A DNA stretch of 64,000 bases from Mesorhizobium sp. WSM4904. GTDB taxonomy: Bacteria; Pseudomonadota; Alphaproteobacteria; Rhizobiales; Rhizobiaceae. Below are positions 43,409-53,038 of the stretch, piece by piece. How positions within the stretch are numbered: the first letter of the stretch is position 1; every line of letters begins with the position of its first letter. The notes under the pieces are model-generated. The model saw only the letters and a list, made by a program, of their open reading frames with translations, was not told the DNA's origin and did no database searches. Made by a program: the position numbers and the translations under genes. The stretch lies in assembly GCF_029674545.1 (NCBI RefSeq), contig NZ_CP121354.1, positions 3,047,001 through 3,111,000 on the forward strand, read 5' to 3'.

Positions 43409-44131
43409 TCAGGTTCGTTCCTTCAGGCTTTCCCGCACGGCCGCGGCAAAGGCGGCCATCGAGGTGAAGTGGTAGTCCGGCACGGTGAAGGCCTCGGGCT
43501 CGATCGTGCCGCCATAGCCTTTCTGGGCATGCCGGCGCTCGATCCAGCAATTGGTCAGGCCAAGCGTCCGGGAGATGCCGATATCGTGATACTGGCTTTG
43601 CGCGACATGCAGGATGTCGTCCTTGCTGTCGCCGCGGGACGCCACGAAATCGAAGACCTTATGGAAGAAGGCTGGGTCGGGCTTCTCCGTGCCGGTATCG
43701 TCGGCCGTGAAGGTGGCGAAGAAGGGCGATCCGAGCTGCTTCTCGAAATGGTCGAGCGCCCAGCGCCGAGCATTGGTCATGGCGATCACCTTGTGTGACT
43801 TGGCGAGACTGGCCAATGCCGCAGCGCTGTCGGGAAAGCCCTGCCAGAGGCTGGCTGAATTCCGCAGGCGGACGCCGTATTTCTCCTCGGCCGGCAGGCC
43901 GAGCTGCGGTGCGATGACCATGTAGACGCGTGCAAGATCGTCGGGGAAGAGGCCCGCATCGGACATGTAGCGAGCCTCCCGGTAAAGGGCCAATGCCTCC
44001 TCACCGTCTACCGAAACACCTGCCTCGGCCGCAATTCCGGCCAGGCAGCTCGTGATGCCGCCCTCGAAGTCGATCAGCGTGCCGACCACATCGAAGGTCA
44101 TGTATTTGAACTCGCTAAAGGCCCTGGCCAA
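43409..44131 (-). CDS. HAD-family hydrolase, haloacid dehalogenase type II-like
   Basis: 240 residues. HAD motif I is FDVVGTLID (the nucleophile Asp followed by V-V rather than the D-x-D acid/base pair, as in type II dehalogenases). Motif II is IAMTNA, motif III lysine is in TGTEKPDPAFF, and motif IV sits in QSQYHDIGISRTLGL. Phosphatases need the second Asp, so C-halide or similar chemistry is favoured. It lies just upstream of the transporter operon on the same strand with 63 bases between, and may be co-transcribed. A second HAD lies at 46917. Confidence 0.87.
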   Translation of the reverse strand: MARAFSEFKYMTFDVVGTLIDFEGGITSCLAGIAAEAGVSVDGEEALALYREARYMSDAGLFPDDLARVYMVIAPQLGLPAEEKYGVRLRNSASLWQGFPDSAAALASLAKSHKVIAMTNARRWALDHFEKQLGSPFFATFTADDTGTEKPDPAFFHKVFDFVASRGDSKDDILHVAQSQYHDIGISRTLGLTNCWIERRHAQKGYGGTIEPEAFTVPDYHFTSMAAFAAAVRESLKERT

Positions 44132-44372
44132 GAACTAGCTCTCCTCTGCGCGCGTGGCTGAATTGCTTGGTGCTGAACAGAACAAAATTCCGTGCCGCTC
44201 AGGACGTCCACCTTCTTCAAGAGCCCGCAAATTCGGGCATTCTGGCCTTGTCTTTAAAAGCAGTCTGGCACTTCCCCCGCGCTGGATTCGCCGAAAAGGC
44301 GCGGGGCTGCGGCACAAAATTGCGAAATCGTCCGCGCCCGCGATATTTCGAGATGCGAAAAATCGGCGGCGT

Positions 44373-45746
44373 TCATGCGAGGGCCTTGCGGACATCCGGA
44401 TCCGCCAGCGTCTGGTCGAGTGTGAGGCGCGTGCGCTCGATGATCGCATCGATATCGCTGTCGGTGCAGCAGAGCGGCGGCGCGTAACCGAGAACGCCAT
44501 GCGCGAAGGCACGGATGATGAGGCCATTGTCCCATGCCCGGTCGAAGATGCGCCGCGCCGGCATGGCCGCGGCAGGAAGCGGCGTCTTTTTCTCTTTGTC
44601 GACGACAAGCTCGATCGCGGCAAGCATGCCGCGGCCACGCACATCGCCGACGAGCGGGTGGTCGCTCAGGCTTTCCAACCCCGCCGTCAGGCGAGCGCCG
44701 GCCTTGACACCGTTCTCCAGCAGGCCGTCCTCATAGAGCTTCAACACTTCGAGCGCGACGGCGGCGCTGACCGGATGGGCGGAATAGGTGTAGCCGTGGC
44801 CGATCGCCGAAGCGCCCGCGCCATCGGCGATGACATCGTAGACATGGTCGGCCATGAAGACGGCGCCCATTGGAACATAACCCGATGTCAGGCCTTTCGC
44901 CGTCGTCATGAAATCGGGAACGATGTCCTCATCCGTGCAGGCGAACAGCGGCCCTGTGCGGCCGAAGCCGGTGATCACCTCGTCGGCGATGAACAAGATG
45001 CCGTACTTGCGGCAGAGTCCGCGCATCTCCTTGATCCAGCCTTTCGGCGGGACAATCACGCCGCCGGAACCCTGGATCGGCTCGGCATAGAAAGCGGCGA
45101 CCAGTTCCGGACCGATAGCTTCGATTTTGGCCTCCAGCGCGCTGAGCGATGCGGCGATGATCGCGTCGCCGTCCTCGCCCACCGGATTGCGATACGGATA
45201 GGGCGAGGGGATCTTGTGCTGCCATTCGAATGGAATGCCGAAGCCCGCGTGGAAGGCGGGGAGCGCGGTGAGGCCCGCGCCGACCACCGAGGATCCGTGA
45301 TAGCCCTGCTCGATCGAAATGAACTGGTCGCGTTTCGGCTCACCCCTGGCATTCCAGTAGTAGCGGATGAAACGAATAGTGCTGTCGACCGCGTCGGACC
45401 CCCCGAGCGTGAAATAGACGTGGTTGAGATCGCCGGGCGCGCGCTCGGCCAGTTCCGAGGCGAGCCGGATGGCCGGCTCCGAGCCGAGGTCGAAATAGGC
45501 GGTGGCGTAAGGAAGCTCGCGCATCTGTCGGGCAGCCGCCTCGACGATGCTGTCATGACCGTAGCCGGCGTTGACGCACCACAGCCCGGCGAAGCCGTCG
45601 ACGAGTTGCTTGCCGGACGCGTCGGTCACGGTGGCGCCCTTGGCCGATTTCAGCACGCGCACGCCGAGCGCCTCGTGGCCGCGATAAGAGGAGACCGGGT
45701 GGATGAGATGGGCGCGGTCGAGTTCGATCAGGGAATTGGCGAGCAT
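44373..45746 (-). CDS. Class III aminotransferase
   Basis: 457 residues from the ATG at 45746 (GGAG upstream). The PLP enzyme of the omega-amino-acid/beta-alanine-pyruvate branch is clear: VTDASGKQLVDGFAGLWCVN, YFTLGGSDAVDSTIRFIRYY, QGYHGSSVVGAGLTALP, LFIADEVITGFGRTG, the PLP lysine in TTAKGLTSGYVPMGAV and HGYTYSAHPVSAAVALEVLK. It removes a terminal or beta amino group, giving a semialdehyde that the dehydrogenases at 48902 or 51431 could oxidise. The GNAT gene at 45760 is directly upstream in the same direction. Confidence 0.94.
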   Translation of the reverse strand: MLANSLIELDRAHLIHPVSSYRGHEALGVRVLKSAKGATVTDASGKQLVDGFAGLWCVNAGYGHDSIVEAAARQMRELPYATAYFDLGSEPAIRLASELAERAPGDLNHVYFTLGGSDAVDSTIRFIRYYWNARGEPKRDQFISIEQGYHGSSVVGAGLTALPAFHAGFGIPFEWQHKIPSPYPYRNPVGEDGDAIIAASLSALEAKIEAIGPELVAAFYAEPIQGSGGVIVPPKGWIKEMRGLCRKYGILFIADEVITGFGRTGPLFACTDEDIVPDFMTTAKGLTSGYVPMGAVFMADHVYDVIADGAGASAIGHGYTYSAHPVSAAVALEVLKLYEDGLLENGVKAGARLTAGLESLSDHPLVGDVRGRGMLAAIELVVDKEKKTPLPAAAMPARRIFDRAWDNGLIIRAFAHGVLGYAPPLCCTDSDIDAIIERTRLTLDQTLADPDVRKALA

Positions 45747-45759
45747 TGTTTTCTCCGAA

Positions 45760-46599
45760 CTAGCCGAGCGCCTGGTTGGCGAGGGCGTAAACTTTTGGCC
45801 TGGCCCGTGCGGCGTCCGTCCTGGACGGGCGATCCATGGCGACGCCGCCGCCGACATGGCCGAGGCCGATTTTCGTGAGCCAGTCGGCTATGCCGGTCCG
45901 GCTGTCGGTATCGACGCGCAGGAAGGCGGCGGGGCGCGATGCAGCGAAGAAGCCGATCAGTGCTTTGGCGTCGTTGGCATTTCCCGCGATGACCGGACCG
46001 ATCACCTCGCCGCGCCCGAACGGGCGGATTGCGGCATAGGCCTCGATCACGCCATTGCGGCGGACGAGGGCGAATTCGCCCCGCTCAGCCAGCGCGTCGA
46101 TCAGGGCTTCACGGTCGGCGCCATAGGCGTCACGGTCCAACGCCTTGATCTCCGGCAGATCGCCAGGGCCTGCGGCCTCCACGCCTTCGGGCAGGCCAAG
46201 CTCGGCAACCTTGCCTTGATGCTGCAGGACGATGCCGGAGGGCACGAAGCCGAGCTTCTCATAGAGCGGCATGCCGTCCGCCGTCGCGACCAGCCGCAGC
46301 GGACGGTCGCCGGCAAGGGCGAAGGCCTGTTCCATGAGCCGGCGCCCAAGCCCTTTGCCCCGGGCGTTCCTGTCGACGATCACCATGTTGATCATGGCGC
46401 AATCGGCGCCGTAGGGTGTTACCAGAATTGTTCCGTTGACCCGGCCGTGATCGTCGAGCGCAACCGCGCCGCTCGAAAGCTGCAGCGCCATCTGCCAATC
46501 CTGCGGGCGATGCGGCCAATTCTCCTGGCGAGAAAGCGCGACTGCGCCCTCGATATGATCCGGCCCGAAGTCCTGGAGTTCGATCTCGCCTTGCTGCAT
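45760..46599 (-). CDS. Two-domain GNAT acetyltransferase
   Basis: 279 residues from the ATG at 46599 (AAAGG upstream). The first GNAT unit has the acetyl-CoA loop VIVDRNARGKGLGRRLMEQ near residue 90 and MPLYEKLGFVPSG; the second is degenerate (IEAYAAIRPFGRGEVIGPVIA). It ends in ARPKVYALANQALG. The protein at 55706 has the same two-unit layout and the same ending pattern (ARPRTYALASQTLG), so they are paralogues flanking the catabolic block. It likely N-acetylates a pathway amine; substrate unknown. The aminotransferase gene follows after 13 bases. Confidence 0.88.
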   Translation of the reverse strand: MQQGEIELQDFGPDHIEGAVALSRQENWPHRPQDWQMALQLSSGAVALDDHGRVNGTILVTPYGADCAMINMVIVDRNARGKGLGRRLMEQAFALAGDRPLRLVATADGMPLYEKLGFVPSGIVLQHQGKVAELGLPEGVEAAGPGDLPEIKALDRDAYGADREALIDALAERGEFALVRRNGVIEAYAAIRPFGRGEVIGPVIAGNANDAKALIGFFAASRPAAFLRVDTDSRTGIADWLTKIGLGHVGGGVAMDRPSRTDAARARPKVYALANQALG

Positions 46600-46916
46600 G
46601 AGGCACCTTTCCATCTGGCCCCAGTCTCGGTCATCGATGCGCCGCAGATCGTCTGAAGTTTCGACTTCGACAGTATCATTTGCCTTTGCGCAGGGGGTGT
46701 GCCGCATCTTGTGCTGGCGCCTATCGAACTGGATGCGCCTTACGCCTCGATCGGCGGTATCCATCGACGCGCAGATGCTACAGCGTGCCAAACCGGATGC
46801 CGGATACGGAACTTTCTGCTTTCGGGAGGCGCTTTTCGGTCGGGAGGATCGCTGCCTGCCGGCCTATGATGAAAGACATCCCAACGCGGATGCGCTTCCA
46901 CCGGAGATCGACGGAT

Positions 46917-47585
46917 ATGGCTTCTTTCAGGCCCAAATACATCACCTTCGACTGCTATGGCACGTTGACCAATTTCCAGATGGCGGAGGCGGCGCGTGAC
47001 CTCTATGGCAGCCAACTCGACGAAGCGTGCATGCAGGAATTCATCAGGAACTTCGCGGCGTATCGGCTCGACGAGATTCTGGGCGACTGGAAGCCTTATG
47101 CCGACGTGGTCCACAACGCGCTCGAACGCACGTGCAAGCGCAACGGCGTCGCCTTCAGCCCCGACGACGCCAGGATGGTCTATGAGCGCGTCCCGACCTG
47201 GGGACCACATGCCGACGTTCCGGCCGGCCTGGCGAAAATCGCCAAGGAAATTCCACTGGTCATCCTCTCCAACGCCATGAACGCGCAGATCATGTCCAAC
47301 GTCGAGAAACTCGGCGCGCCGTTCCATGCCGTCTACACGGCCGAGCAGGCGCGGGCCTACAAGCCGCGCTTCAGGGCCTTCGAATATATGCTCGACAGGC
47401 TGGGCTGCGGCCCCGAAGATATTCTTCACTGCTCGTCGTCGTTCCGCTACGACCTGATGTCGGCTCACGATCTCGGGATCAAGAACAAGGTCTGGGTCAA
47501 TCGCGGCCACGAGCCGGCCAACCCCTATTACGGCTATGTCGAGATCGCCGATATTTCCGGCCTTCCGAGCGTGGTCGGTCTTTGA
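46917..47585 (+). CDS. HAD-family haloacid dehalogenase type II
   Basis: 222 residues from the ATG at 46917. Motif I is ITFDCYGTLTNF, motif II VILSNAMNAQ, motif III lysine YKPRFRAFEYML, and motif IV the segment SSSFRYDLMSAHDLGI. D-x-Y-G-T-L is the classic L-2-haloacid dehalogenase head, though many family members have other small substrates. It is divergent from the GNAT gene at 45760 and followed after 16 bases by the PuuB-like oxidase, so it is probably co-transcribed with that gene. Confidence 0.9.
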   Translation: MASFRPKYITFDCYGTLTNFQMAEAARDLYGSQLDEACMQEFIRNFAAYRLDEILGDWKPYADVVHNALERTCKRNGVAFSPDDARMVYERVPTWGPHADVPAGLAKIAKEIPLVILSNAMNAQIMSNVEKLGAPFHAVYTAEQARAYKPRFRAFEYMLDRLGCGPEDILHCSSSFRYDLMSAHDLGIKNKVWVNRGHEPANPYYGYVEIADISGLPSVVGL

Positions 47586-47601
47586 GTCAGGCGGATTGCC
47601 G

Positions 47602-48876
47602 ATGAAGTTCGTCTCCTACTGGCACGACACCGCCCCTGTCTTTTCCGGCGGGGTGAAAGGCACGCTCGAGGGGCATTACGATGCCGCCATCATCGGCGGC
47701 GGCTTCACCGGCCTCGCCGCGGCGCGCCAATTGGCGAAGGCCGGCGCCAAGGTGGTCGTGCTGGAAGCGGAGCGCGTGGGCTGGGGTGCATCCGGACGCA
47801 ATGGCGGGCACCTGAACAATGGCCTTGCCCACAGCTACCTCTCGGCCAAGGCAGAGCTCGGCAAGGAGCGCGCAATCGCGCTCTACCGGGCGCTGGACGA
47901 CTCGGTCGACACCATCGAGGCATTGGTCGCCGAGGAAGGCATCGACTGCAATTTCCGCCGCGCCGGCAAGCTGAAGCTTGCCTCCAAGCCGCAGCATTTC
48001 GAAGTGATCGCCCGCAACTTCGAAGCCATCCATGCCGAGGTCGATCCGGACACGGCGCTGCTGTCGCCGGCCGATCTCAAGTCCGAGATCGGCGCGTGCT
48101 TCCATGGCGCGATGCTGTCGAAGAAGAGCGCCATGATGCATATGGGCCGCTATGTGAGCGGCCTGGCTGCGGCGGCCGTCCGCTACGGCGTCGTCATCCA
48201 CGAGAACACCATGGTGACTGACTGTAAGCAGACCGGCAGAAGGCATGAACTGACCACGTCCCGTGGCCGGATCAGTGCCGACAACGTGCTGGTGGCGACC
48301 GGCGCCTACACAACGCCGAATTTCGGCTATTTCCGCCGCAGGATCATCTCCGTCGGCAGTTTCATCATCGCGACGCGGCCGTTGAGCGCGGCCGAGATCG
48401 CCGCCACCATGCCGGGCAATCGGACATGCGTGACCTCGATGAACATCGGCAACTACTTCCGGCTTTCGCCCGACAACCGCCTGGTCTTCGGCGGTCGCGC
48501 GCGCTTCTCGGCGAGATCCGACCAGCGTTCCGACGCCAAGAGCGGACAGGTATTGCGGGCGAGCCTCGCTGCGATCTTTCCGCAGCTTGCCAAGGTCGAG
48601 ATCGACTATTGCTGGGGCGGGCTGGTCGACATGACCAAGGACCGTTTTCCGCGCGCCGGCTACCATGACGGGATCTGGTACGCGATGGGCTATTCCGGCC
48701 ACGGTGCGCAGCTATCCACCCATCTCGGCATGATCATGGCCGATGCCATGCTCGGCCGCGAGGACCGCAACCCGATGAAAGGCGTCGAGTGGCCTGCCAT
48801 TCCCGGCTATTCCGGCAAGCCCTGGTTCCTGCCGGTGGTCGGTCTCTACTACAAGGCGCTCGATCGGGTGAGGTAG
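47602..48876 (+). CDS. FAD-dependent oxidoreductase, gamma-glutamylputrescine oxidase (PuuB)-like
   Basis: 424 residues. The opening SYWHDTAPVF followed by YDAAIIGGGFTGLAAARQLAKAGAKVVVLEA and GWGASGRNGGHLNNG is characteristic of the PuuB/OrdL group of amine oxidases. The C-terminal YCWGGLVDMTKDRFPRAG and WYAMGYSGHGAQLSTHLGM complete the FAD site. The reaction would be oxidation of a glutamylated or acetylated amine to an aldehyde plus hydrogen peroxide. Its stop codon lies within a dyad that it shares with the convergent gabD-like gene. Confidence 0.92.
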   Translation: MKFVSYWHDTAPVFSGGVKGTLEGHYDAAIIGGGFTGLAAARQLAKAGAKVVVLEAERVGWGASGRNGGHLNNGLAHSYLSAKAELGKERAIALYRALDDSVDTIEALVAEEGIDCNFRRAGKLKLASKPQHFEVIARNFEAIHAEVDPDTALLSPADLKSEIGACFHGAMLSKKSAMMHMGRYVSGLAAAAVRYGVVIHENTMVTDCKQTGRRHELTTSRGRISADNVLVATGAYTTPNFGYFRRRIISVGSFIIATRPLSAAEIAATMPGNRTCVTSMNIGNYFRLSPDNRLVFGGRARFSARSDQRSDAKSGQVLRASLAAIFPQLAKVEIDYCWGGLVDMTKDRFPRAGYHDGIWYAMGYSGHGAQLSTHLGMIMADAMLGREDRNPMKGVEWPAIPGYSGKPWFLPVVGLYYKALDRVR

Positions 48877-48909
48877 GCAGTAGGCAGTGTTTTCCTATTG
48901 CCTACTGCC
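48876..48909. terminator. Shared dyad between convergent genes
   Basis: GGCAGTAGGCA (48876-48886) pairs perfectly with TGCCTACTGCC (48899-48909) around a 12-base loop. No clear T-tract follows in either direction. It begins on the last base of the oxidase stop and contains the complement of the dehydrogenase stop, so it lies exactly between the two convergent genes and may act as a two-way terminator or 3' barrier. Confidence 0.5.
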
Positions 48910-50359
48910 CTATTCCCATGTGGAACGTTTTCATCTCGAGATATTCCTCGATGCCGGCCTGGGCGCCCTCACGCCCGAGACCGGACTGCTTGACGCCGCC
49001 GAAGGGAGCCACCTCCATCGAGACCGATCCGGTGTTGAGCCCCACCATGCCGAACTCCAGCGCCTCGCCGACGCGCCAGGCGCGTTTCAGATTCTCGGTG
49101 TAGAAGTAGGAGGCAAGTCCGTAAGGCGTGCCGTTGGCCAGCGCGATCGCCTCCTCTTCCGTGTCGAAACGGAAAAGCGGTGCGACCGGACCGAAGGTTT
49201 CCTCGCCGGCGAGCTGCATGTCATTTGTCGCACCAGTCAGCACCAGCGGGGCAACATATTGCGGCCCTTCGGGCAGGGCCGGCCTCAGCGTGACGATCTC
49301 AGCACCTTTGGCAAGCGCATCGTCTACGTGGCGGTTGATCTTCTCAACCGCCGCCATGTTGATCATCGGTCCGATGGCGACGCCGGCCTGAGTGCCGGGC
49401 CCCACCGTCAAGGCGTTGACGCGGGCAGTGAGCTTGGCGGCGAAAGCCTCATAGACCCCGGCCTGGACGAGGATGCGGTTGGCGCAGACGCAGGTCTGGC
49501 CGCCGTTGCGGAATTTCGAGGCGAGCGCGCCCTCGACGGCGAGGTCGAGATCGGCGTCGTCGAAGACGATGAAGGGCGCGTTGCCGCCGAGTTCGAGGCT
49601 GAGCCGCTTCACGCTGTCGGCCGCGCCGCGCATCAGCAGCGAGCCTACGCGCGTCGAACCGGTAAAGGAGATCTTGCGCACGGTCTCGTTCGCCATGATC
49701 TCCTTGCCGATCTCGGCCGGCATGCCGGTGACGATGTTGATGACGCCGGCGGGAATGCCCGCCCGTTCGGCGAGCACGCCGAGCGCCAGCGCCGAAAAGG
49801 GCGTGAACTCGGACGGCTTGATGACCACTGTGCAACCGGCCGCCAGCGCAGGCGCGACCTTGCGGGTGATCATCGCGTTGGGAAAATTCCACGGCGTGAT
49901 GATGCCGCAAACGCCGACGGGTTCCTTGAGCACGATAATGCGGCGGTCTGCCGTGGGCGAGGGGATGGTGTGGCCGTTGATGCGGCGCGCCTCCTCCGCG
50001 AACCATTTGACGAAGGAAGCGCCGTAGCGGATCTCGCCTCTCGCTTCGTCCAGAGGCTTGCCCTGTTCCGTCGTCAGGATCAGCGCGAGATCTTCCAGAT
50101 GCGTAAGCATCAGGCCATGCCAGGCCTCCAGCAGGGCAGCACGTTCGGCGTTGGTCTTCTTCCGCCAATTCCGATAGGCGGAAGCCGCTGCGTCTATGGC
50201 CGCGCGGGTGTCAGAGCCGGCCATGTCGGGCACTGTGCCGATCGCGGCCTGGGTCGCCGGATCAATAACATCGACCGTCCCGCCGGAGGCGGCGGCGACC
50301 CATTTGCCGCCGATCAGGCCGGTCTCGCGGAATAGACTTTTGTCGTTCAGGCTCTTCAT
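48902..50359 (-). CDS. gabD: Succinate-semialdehyde dehydrogenase-type aldehyde dehydrogenase
   Basis: 485 residues, the usual length of GabD. Cofactor region GVCGIITPWNFPNAM and VVIKPSEFTPFSAL, catalytic Glu in LSLELGGNAPFIVFDDADLD, catalytic Cys in FRNGGQTCVCANR, and the C-terminal MVGLNTGSVSMEVAPFGGVKQSGLGREG, all in GabD order. It oxidises succinate semialdehyde or a similar omega-oxo acid with NAD(P). It could act on the aldehyde released by the aminotransferase at 44373. Followed in the same direction, upstream, by the gene at 50377 with a 17-base gap, so part of the 48902-55476 operon. Confidence 0.92.
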   Translation of the reverse strand: MKSLNDKSLFRETGLIGGKWVAAASGGTVDVIDPATQAAIGTVPDMAGSDTRAAIDAAASAYRNWRKKTNAERAALLEAWHGLMLTHLEDLALILTTEQGKPLDEARGEIRYGASFVKWFAEEARRINGHTIPSPTADRRIIVLKEPVGVCGIITPWNFPNAMITRKVAPALAAGCTVVIKPSEFTPFSALALGVLAERAGIPAGVINIVTGMPAEIGKEIMANETVRKISFTGSTRVGSLLMRGAADSVKRLSLELGGNAPFIVFDDADLDLAVEGALASKFRNGGQTCVCANRILVQAGVYEAFAAKLTARVNALTVGPGTQAGVAIGPMINMAAVEKINRHVDDALAKGAEIVTLRPALPEGPQYVAPLVLTGATNDMQLAGEETFGPVAPLFRFDTEEEAIALANGTPYGLASYFYTENLKRAWRVGEALEFGMVGLNTGSVSMEVAPFGGVKQSGLGREGAQAGIEEYLEMKTFHMGIGQ

Positions 50360-50376
50360 CGAAAACGACCCTGCAT

Positions 50377-51420
50377 TCAGTTGAGCGCCGAGATGACGGC
50401 GGCGGTGATGGCGTCCGTGCTGTCCTTGCCGGCAATGGTTCCAAGGCCTCGAGCGGTTGTCGACTCGATCGCTTTCATGACGCGGCCGGCTGCGTCTCTT
50501 TCGCCCAAGTGGTCGAGCATCATCGCGCCCGACCAGATGGCGGCGATCGGATTGGCGATGCCGAGATGGGCGATGTCGGGCGCGGAGCCGTGCACCGGCT
50601 CGAACATGGACGGTGCCGAACGGTCCGGGTTGATGTTGGCGGAGGCGGCGTAGCCGAGCCCGCCCTGGATCGCCGCGCCGATGTCCGTCAGTATGTCGCC
50701 GAACAGGTTGGAAGCGACGACCACATCAAGGCTCTGCGGTTCCATGATCATGCGCGCCGCGAGCGCATCGACGTGATAGCTGGTCACTGCGATATCCGGA
50801 TAATCCGCAGCCAACTTTCGCGTGATCTCGTCCCAGAAGACCATCGAATATTTCTGCGCGTTGGACTTGGTGACGGAGGCAAGCTTGCCTCGCCGCGCTC
50901 GCGCCTGCTCGAAACCGAAGCGCAGGATGCGCTCGACGCCGGCGCGGGTGAAGATCGAGGTTTCCACCGCGACCTCGTCCAGCGTGCCTTGGTGAACGCG
51001 CCCGCCGGCGCCGGAATATTCGCCTTCGGTGTTCTCGCGGATGCACAGGATATCGAAGCTTTCGGCTCTGAGGGGACTCGTCACGCCCGGCAGCAGGCGG
51101 TGCGGCCGGATGTTGGCGTATTGCACGAACGCCTTGCGGATCGGCAGCAGCAGGCCGTGGAGCGAGACGGAATCCGGCACTTCCGCCGGCCAGCCGACGG
51201 CGCCGAGAAGTATGGCGTCGAAGCTCCGCAAGGTCTCGATACCGTCCTGCGGCATCATGTGGCCGGTCTCCTTGAAGAAGCGGCAGGACCAGAGGAATTC
51301 GGTTCCCGTCAAGCCAAAGCCGCAATGTTTGGCTGCCGTTTCCAGCACCGTCCAAGCGGCGGAGGTGACATCACGGCCGATGCCGTCACCAGGGATAAGG
51401 GCGATCGAATAGGTTTTCAT
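50377..51420 (-). CDS. Tartrate/D-malate/isopropylmalate-type dehydrogenase
   Basis: 347 residues of the beta-decarboxylating dehydrogenase family. IALIPGDGIGRDVTSAAW, LLPIRKAFVQYANIRPHRLLPG, CIRENTEGEYSGAGGR and SNLFGDILTDIGAAIQGGLGYAASANI show the fold. The residues after ANIRPHRLL and in the IRENTEGEY loop fit tartrate/D-malate dehydrogenases (TtuC/DmlA type) better than LeuB. It would convert a 2-hydroxy diacid to an oxo acid and CO2. Clustered with hydroxyacid- and aldehyde-dehydrogenases. Confidence 0.9.
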   Translation of the reverse strand: MKTYSIALIPGDGIGRDVTSAAWTVLETAAKHCGFGLTGTEFLWSCRFFKETGHMMPQDGIETLRSFDAILLGAVGWPAEVPDSVSLHGLLLPIRKAFVQYANIRPHRLLPGVTSPLRAESFDILCIRENTEGEYSGAGGRVHQGTLDEVAVETSIFTRAGVERILRFGFEQARARRGKLASVTKSNAQKYSMVFWDEITRKLAADYPDIAVTSYHVDALAARMIMEPQSLDVVVASNLFGDILTDIGAAIQGGLGYAASANINPDRSAPSMFEPVHGSAPDIAHLGIANPIAAIWSGAMMLDHLGERDAAGRVMKAIESTTARGLGTIAGKDSTDAITAAVISALN

Positions 51421-51430
51421 CGGCGTCTCT

Positions 51431-52894
51431 TCAGAGGCTGATCAGGACGCTCTTGGTCCTGCGGTTGGCGAGATAGGCTTCGCGGCCAAGGTCCTTGCCG
51501 ATGCCGGAGCGCTTATAGCCGCCGGTCGGCAGGATGTGGTCGCGCGAGCGGCTGTACCGGTTGACCCAGACGGTGCCCGCTTCGAGCTTACGCGCGAAAC
51601 GGATCGTGCGCGACAGGTCGGAGGTGAACAGGCCGGAGGCCAGTCCGTAGGTCGGGTGACTGGACAGCGAAAGCGCCTCGTCCTCGGTCTCGAAGCTCTG
51701 GACGGTCAGGACCGGACCGAAGATCTCCTCGACGATCGCCGGATTGTTTTGATCGACATTGGCAATCAGTGTCGGCTGGTAGAAATAGCCGGGAGCATCC
51801 ATGGCGGCGCCCCCGGTCAGGCATTCGCCGCCGGCCCCAACTGCGGCCAGCACGATGCCATCGACACGTGCCCGCTGCCGTTCCGAGATGATCGGCGAAT
51901 AGTGGGTCGTCTCGTCCCATGTCGGCCCTGGCCGCACCGCCTTCATCTTTTCCAGGATTGCGGCCGCCAGCCTGTCGGCCACGCTCTTCTCGACGATCAG
52001 GCGCGTGCTGGCCACGCAGGCCTGGCCGGCGTTGAAGGTGACGCTGCTGGCGATTGCCGTTGCCGCCTTGTCGAGATCGGCATCGGCAAAGACGAGCTGA
52101 GGACTCTTGCCGCCCAGCTCCAGCGTCATCGGCTTGACGCCGGTGCGGGCGACGTTCTCCATGATGGACGAGCCGGCGCGGGTCGAGCCGGTGAAGCTGA
52201 CCTTGGCGATCTCGGTATGGCCGGTCAGCGCCGTGCCCGTGGTCTCACCATCGCCGAGCACCACGTTGATCAGTCCAGCGGGCAGTCCTGCTCTGAAGGC
52301 GAGCTGCGCCATGTAGATAGCGGAAAACGGTGTCATCTCCGATGGCTTCAGCACAACCGCATTGCCAGCGGCCAGCGCCGGGCCGAGCTTCCATCCCGCC
52401 ATCGAGATCGGAAAGTTCCAGGGGGTGATGGCGCCGACCACGCCATAGGGTTCGCTCACGATCATGCCGAGACTGGCGTCGTCGGTCGGCACCAGTTCGC
52501 TGCCTTCCTTGTCGGCGAACTCGGCGAAGAAGCGGATCTGCTCGGCGGTCACGGCGATGTCACCGGCAACCACCTGACCAACAGGCCGGGTCGAGCACAG
52601 TGCCTCGATCCGGGCCAGCGTTTCGGCTTCCGCCTCGATCAGGTCGGCCCAAGCGTGAAGCGCTTTTGTGCGCTCGCGCGGGCGAACGCCGCCCCAGTTG
52701 CTGGCCTTCAGCGCGCCCTTGGCGCTTTCCACCGCACGGTCGACCATGTCGACGCTGGCCACGGGGCAGGCGGTATATGCCTTGCCGTCCGAAGGGCGGC
52801 GCATTTCGATCCCGCCCTCGGCCGAGATCAGTTCACCGCCGACGAAGTGGCCGACGGGAAGGGGAATCGTGTCCGGATCGAAACTCAAGCTCAT
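51431..52894 (-). CDS. NAD(P)-dependent aldehyde dehydrogenase
   Basis: 487 residues, a second aldehyde dehydrogenase in the operon. Cofactor region GVVGAITPWNFPISMAGWKL, catalytic Glu in MTLELGGKSPQLVFADADLD, catalytic Cys in VTFNAGQACVASTRLIV, and the C-terminal VWVNRYSRSRDHILPTGGYKRSGIGKDLG. The sequence between differs clearly from the gene at 48902, so it likely acts on another aldehyde, perhaps the product of one of the FAD oxidases. Ten bases separate it from the gene at 50377. Confidence 0.91.
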   Translation of the reverse strand: MSLSFDPDTIPLPVGHFVGGELISAEGGIEMRRPSDGKAYTACPVASVDMVDRAVESAKGALKASNWGGVRPRERTKALHAWADLIEAEAETLARIEALCSTRPVGQVVAGDIAVTAEQIRFFAEFADKEGSELVPTDDASLGMIVSEPYGVVGAITPWNFPISMAGWKLGPALAAGNAVVLKPSEMTPFSAIYMAQLAFRAGLPAGLINVVLGDGETTGTALTGHTEIAKVSFTGSTRAGSSIMENVARTGVKPMTLELGGKSPQLVFADADLDKAATAIASSVTFNAGQACVASTRLIVEKSVADRLAAAILEKMKAVRPGPTWDETTHYSPIISERQRARVDGIVLAAVGAGGECLTGGAAMDAPGYFYQPTLIANVDQNNPAIVEEIFGPVLTVQSFETEDEALSLSSHPTYGLASGLFTSDLSRTIRFARKLEAGTVWVNRYSRSRDHILPTGGYKRSGIGKDLGREAYLANRRTKSVLISL

Positions 52895-53038
52895 GGGCGA
52901 CCACCCTCCAGCATCGACCCTAGCCTAGCGTGTGCTGACACGCAGCATGCGTTGTTCGGCGACACGCCACCGACGAATCTTGCGTGCTGGCCGCGAGGGG
53001 CGGCAAAATCTGTTGCGGTGGCTGGAAGCTAAGTGTCA

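Noticed and set aside
44154..45878. 574-codon plus-strand frame across the aminotransferase
   Set aside because: Antisense of a gene with all PLP-enzyme motifs.
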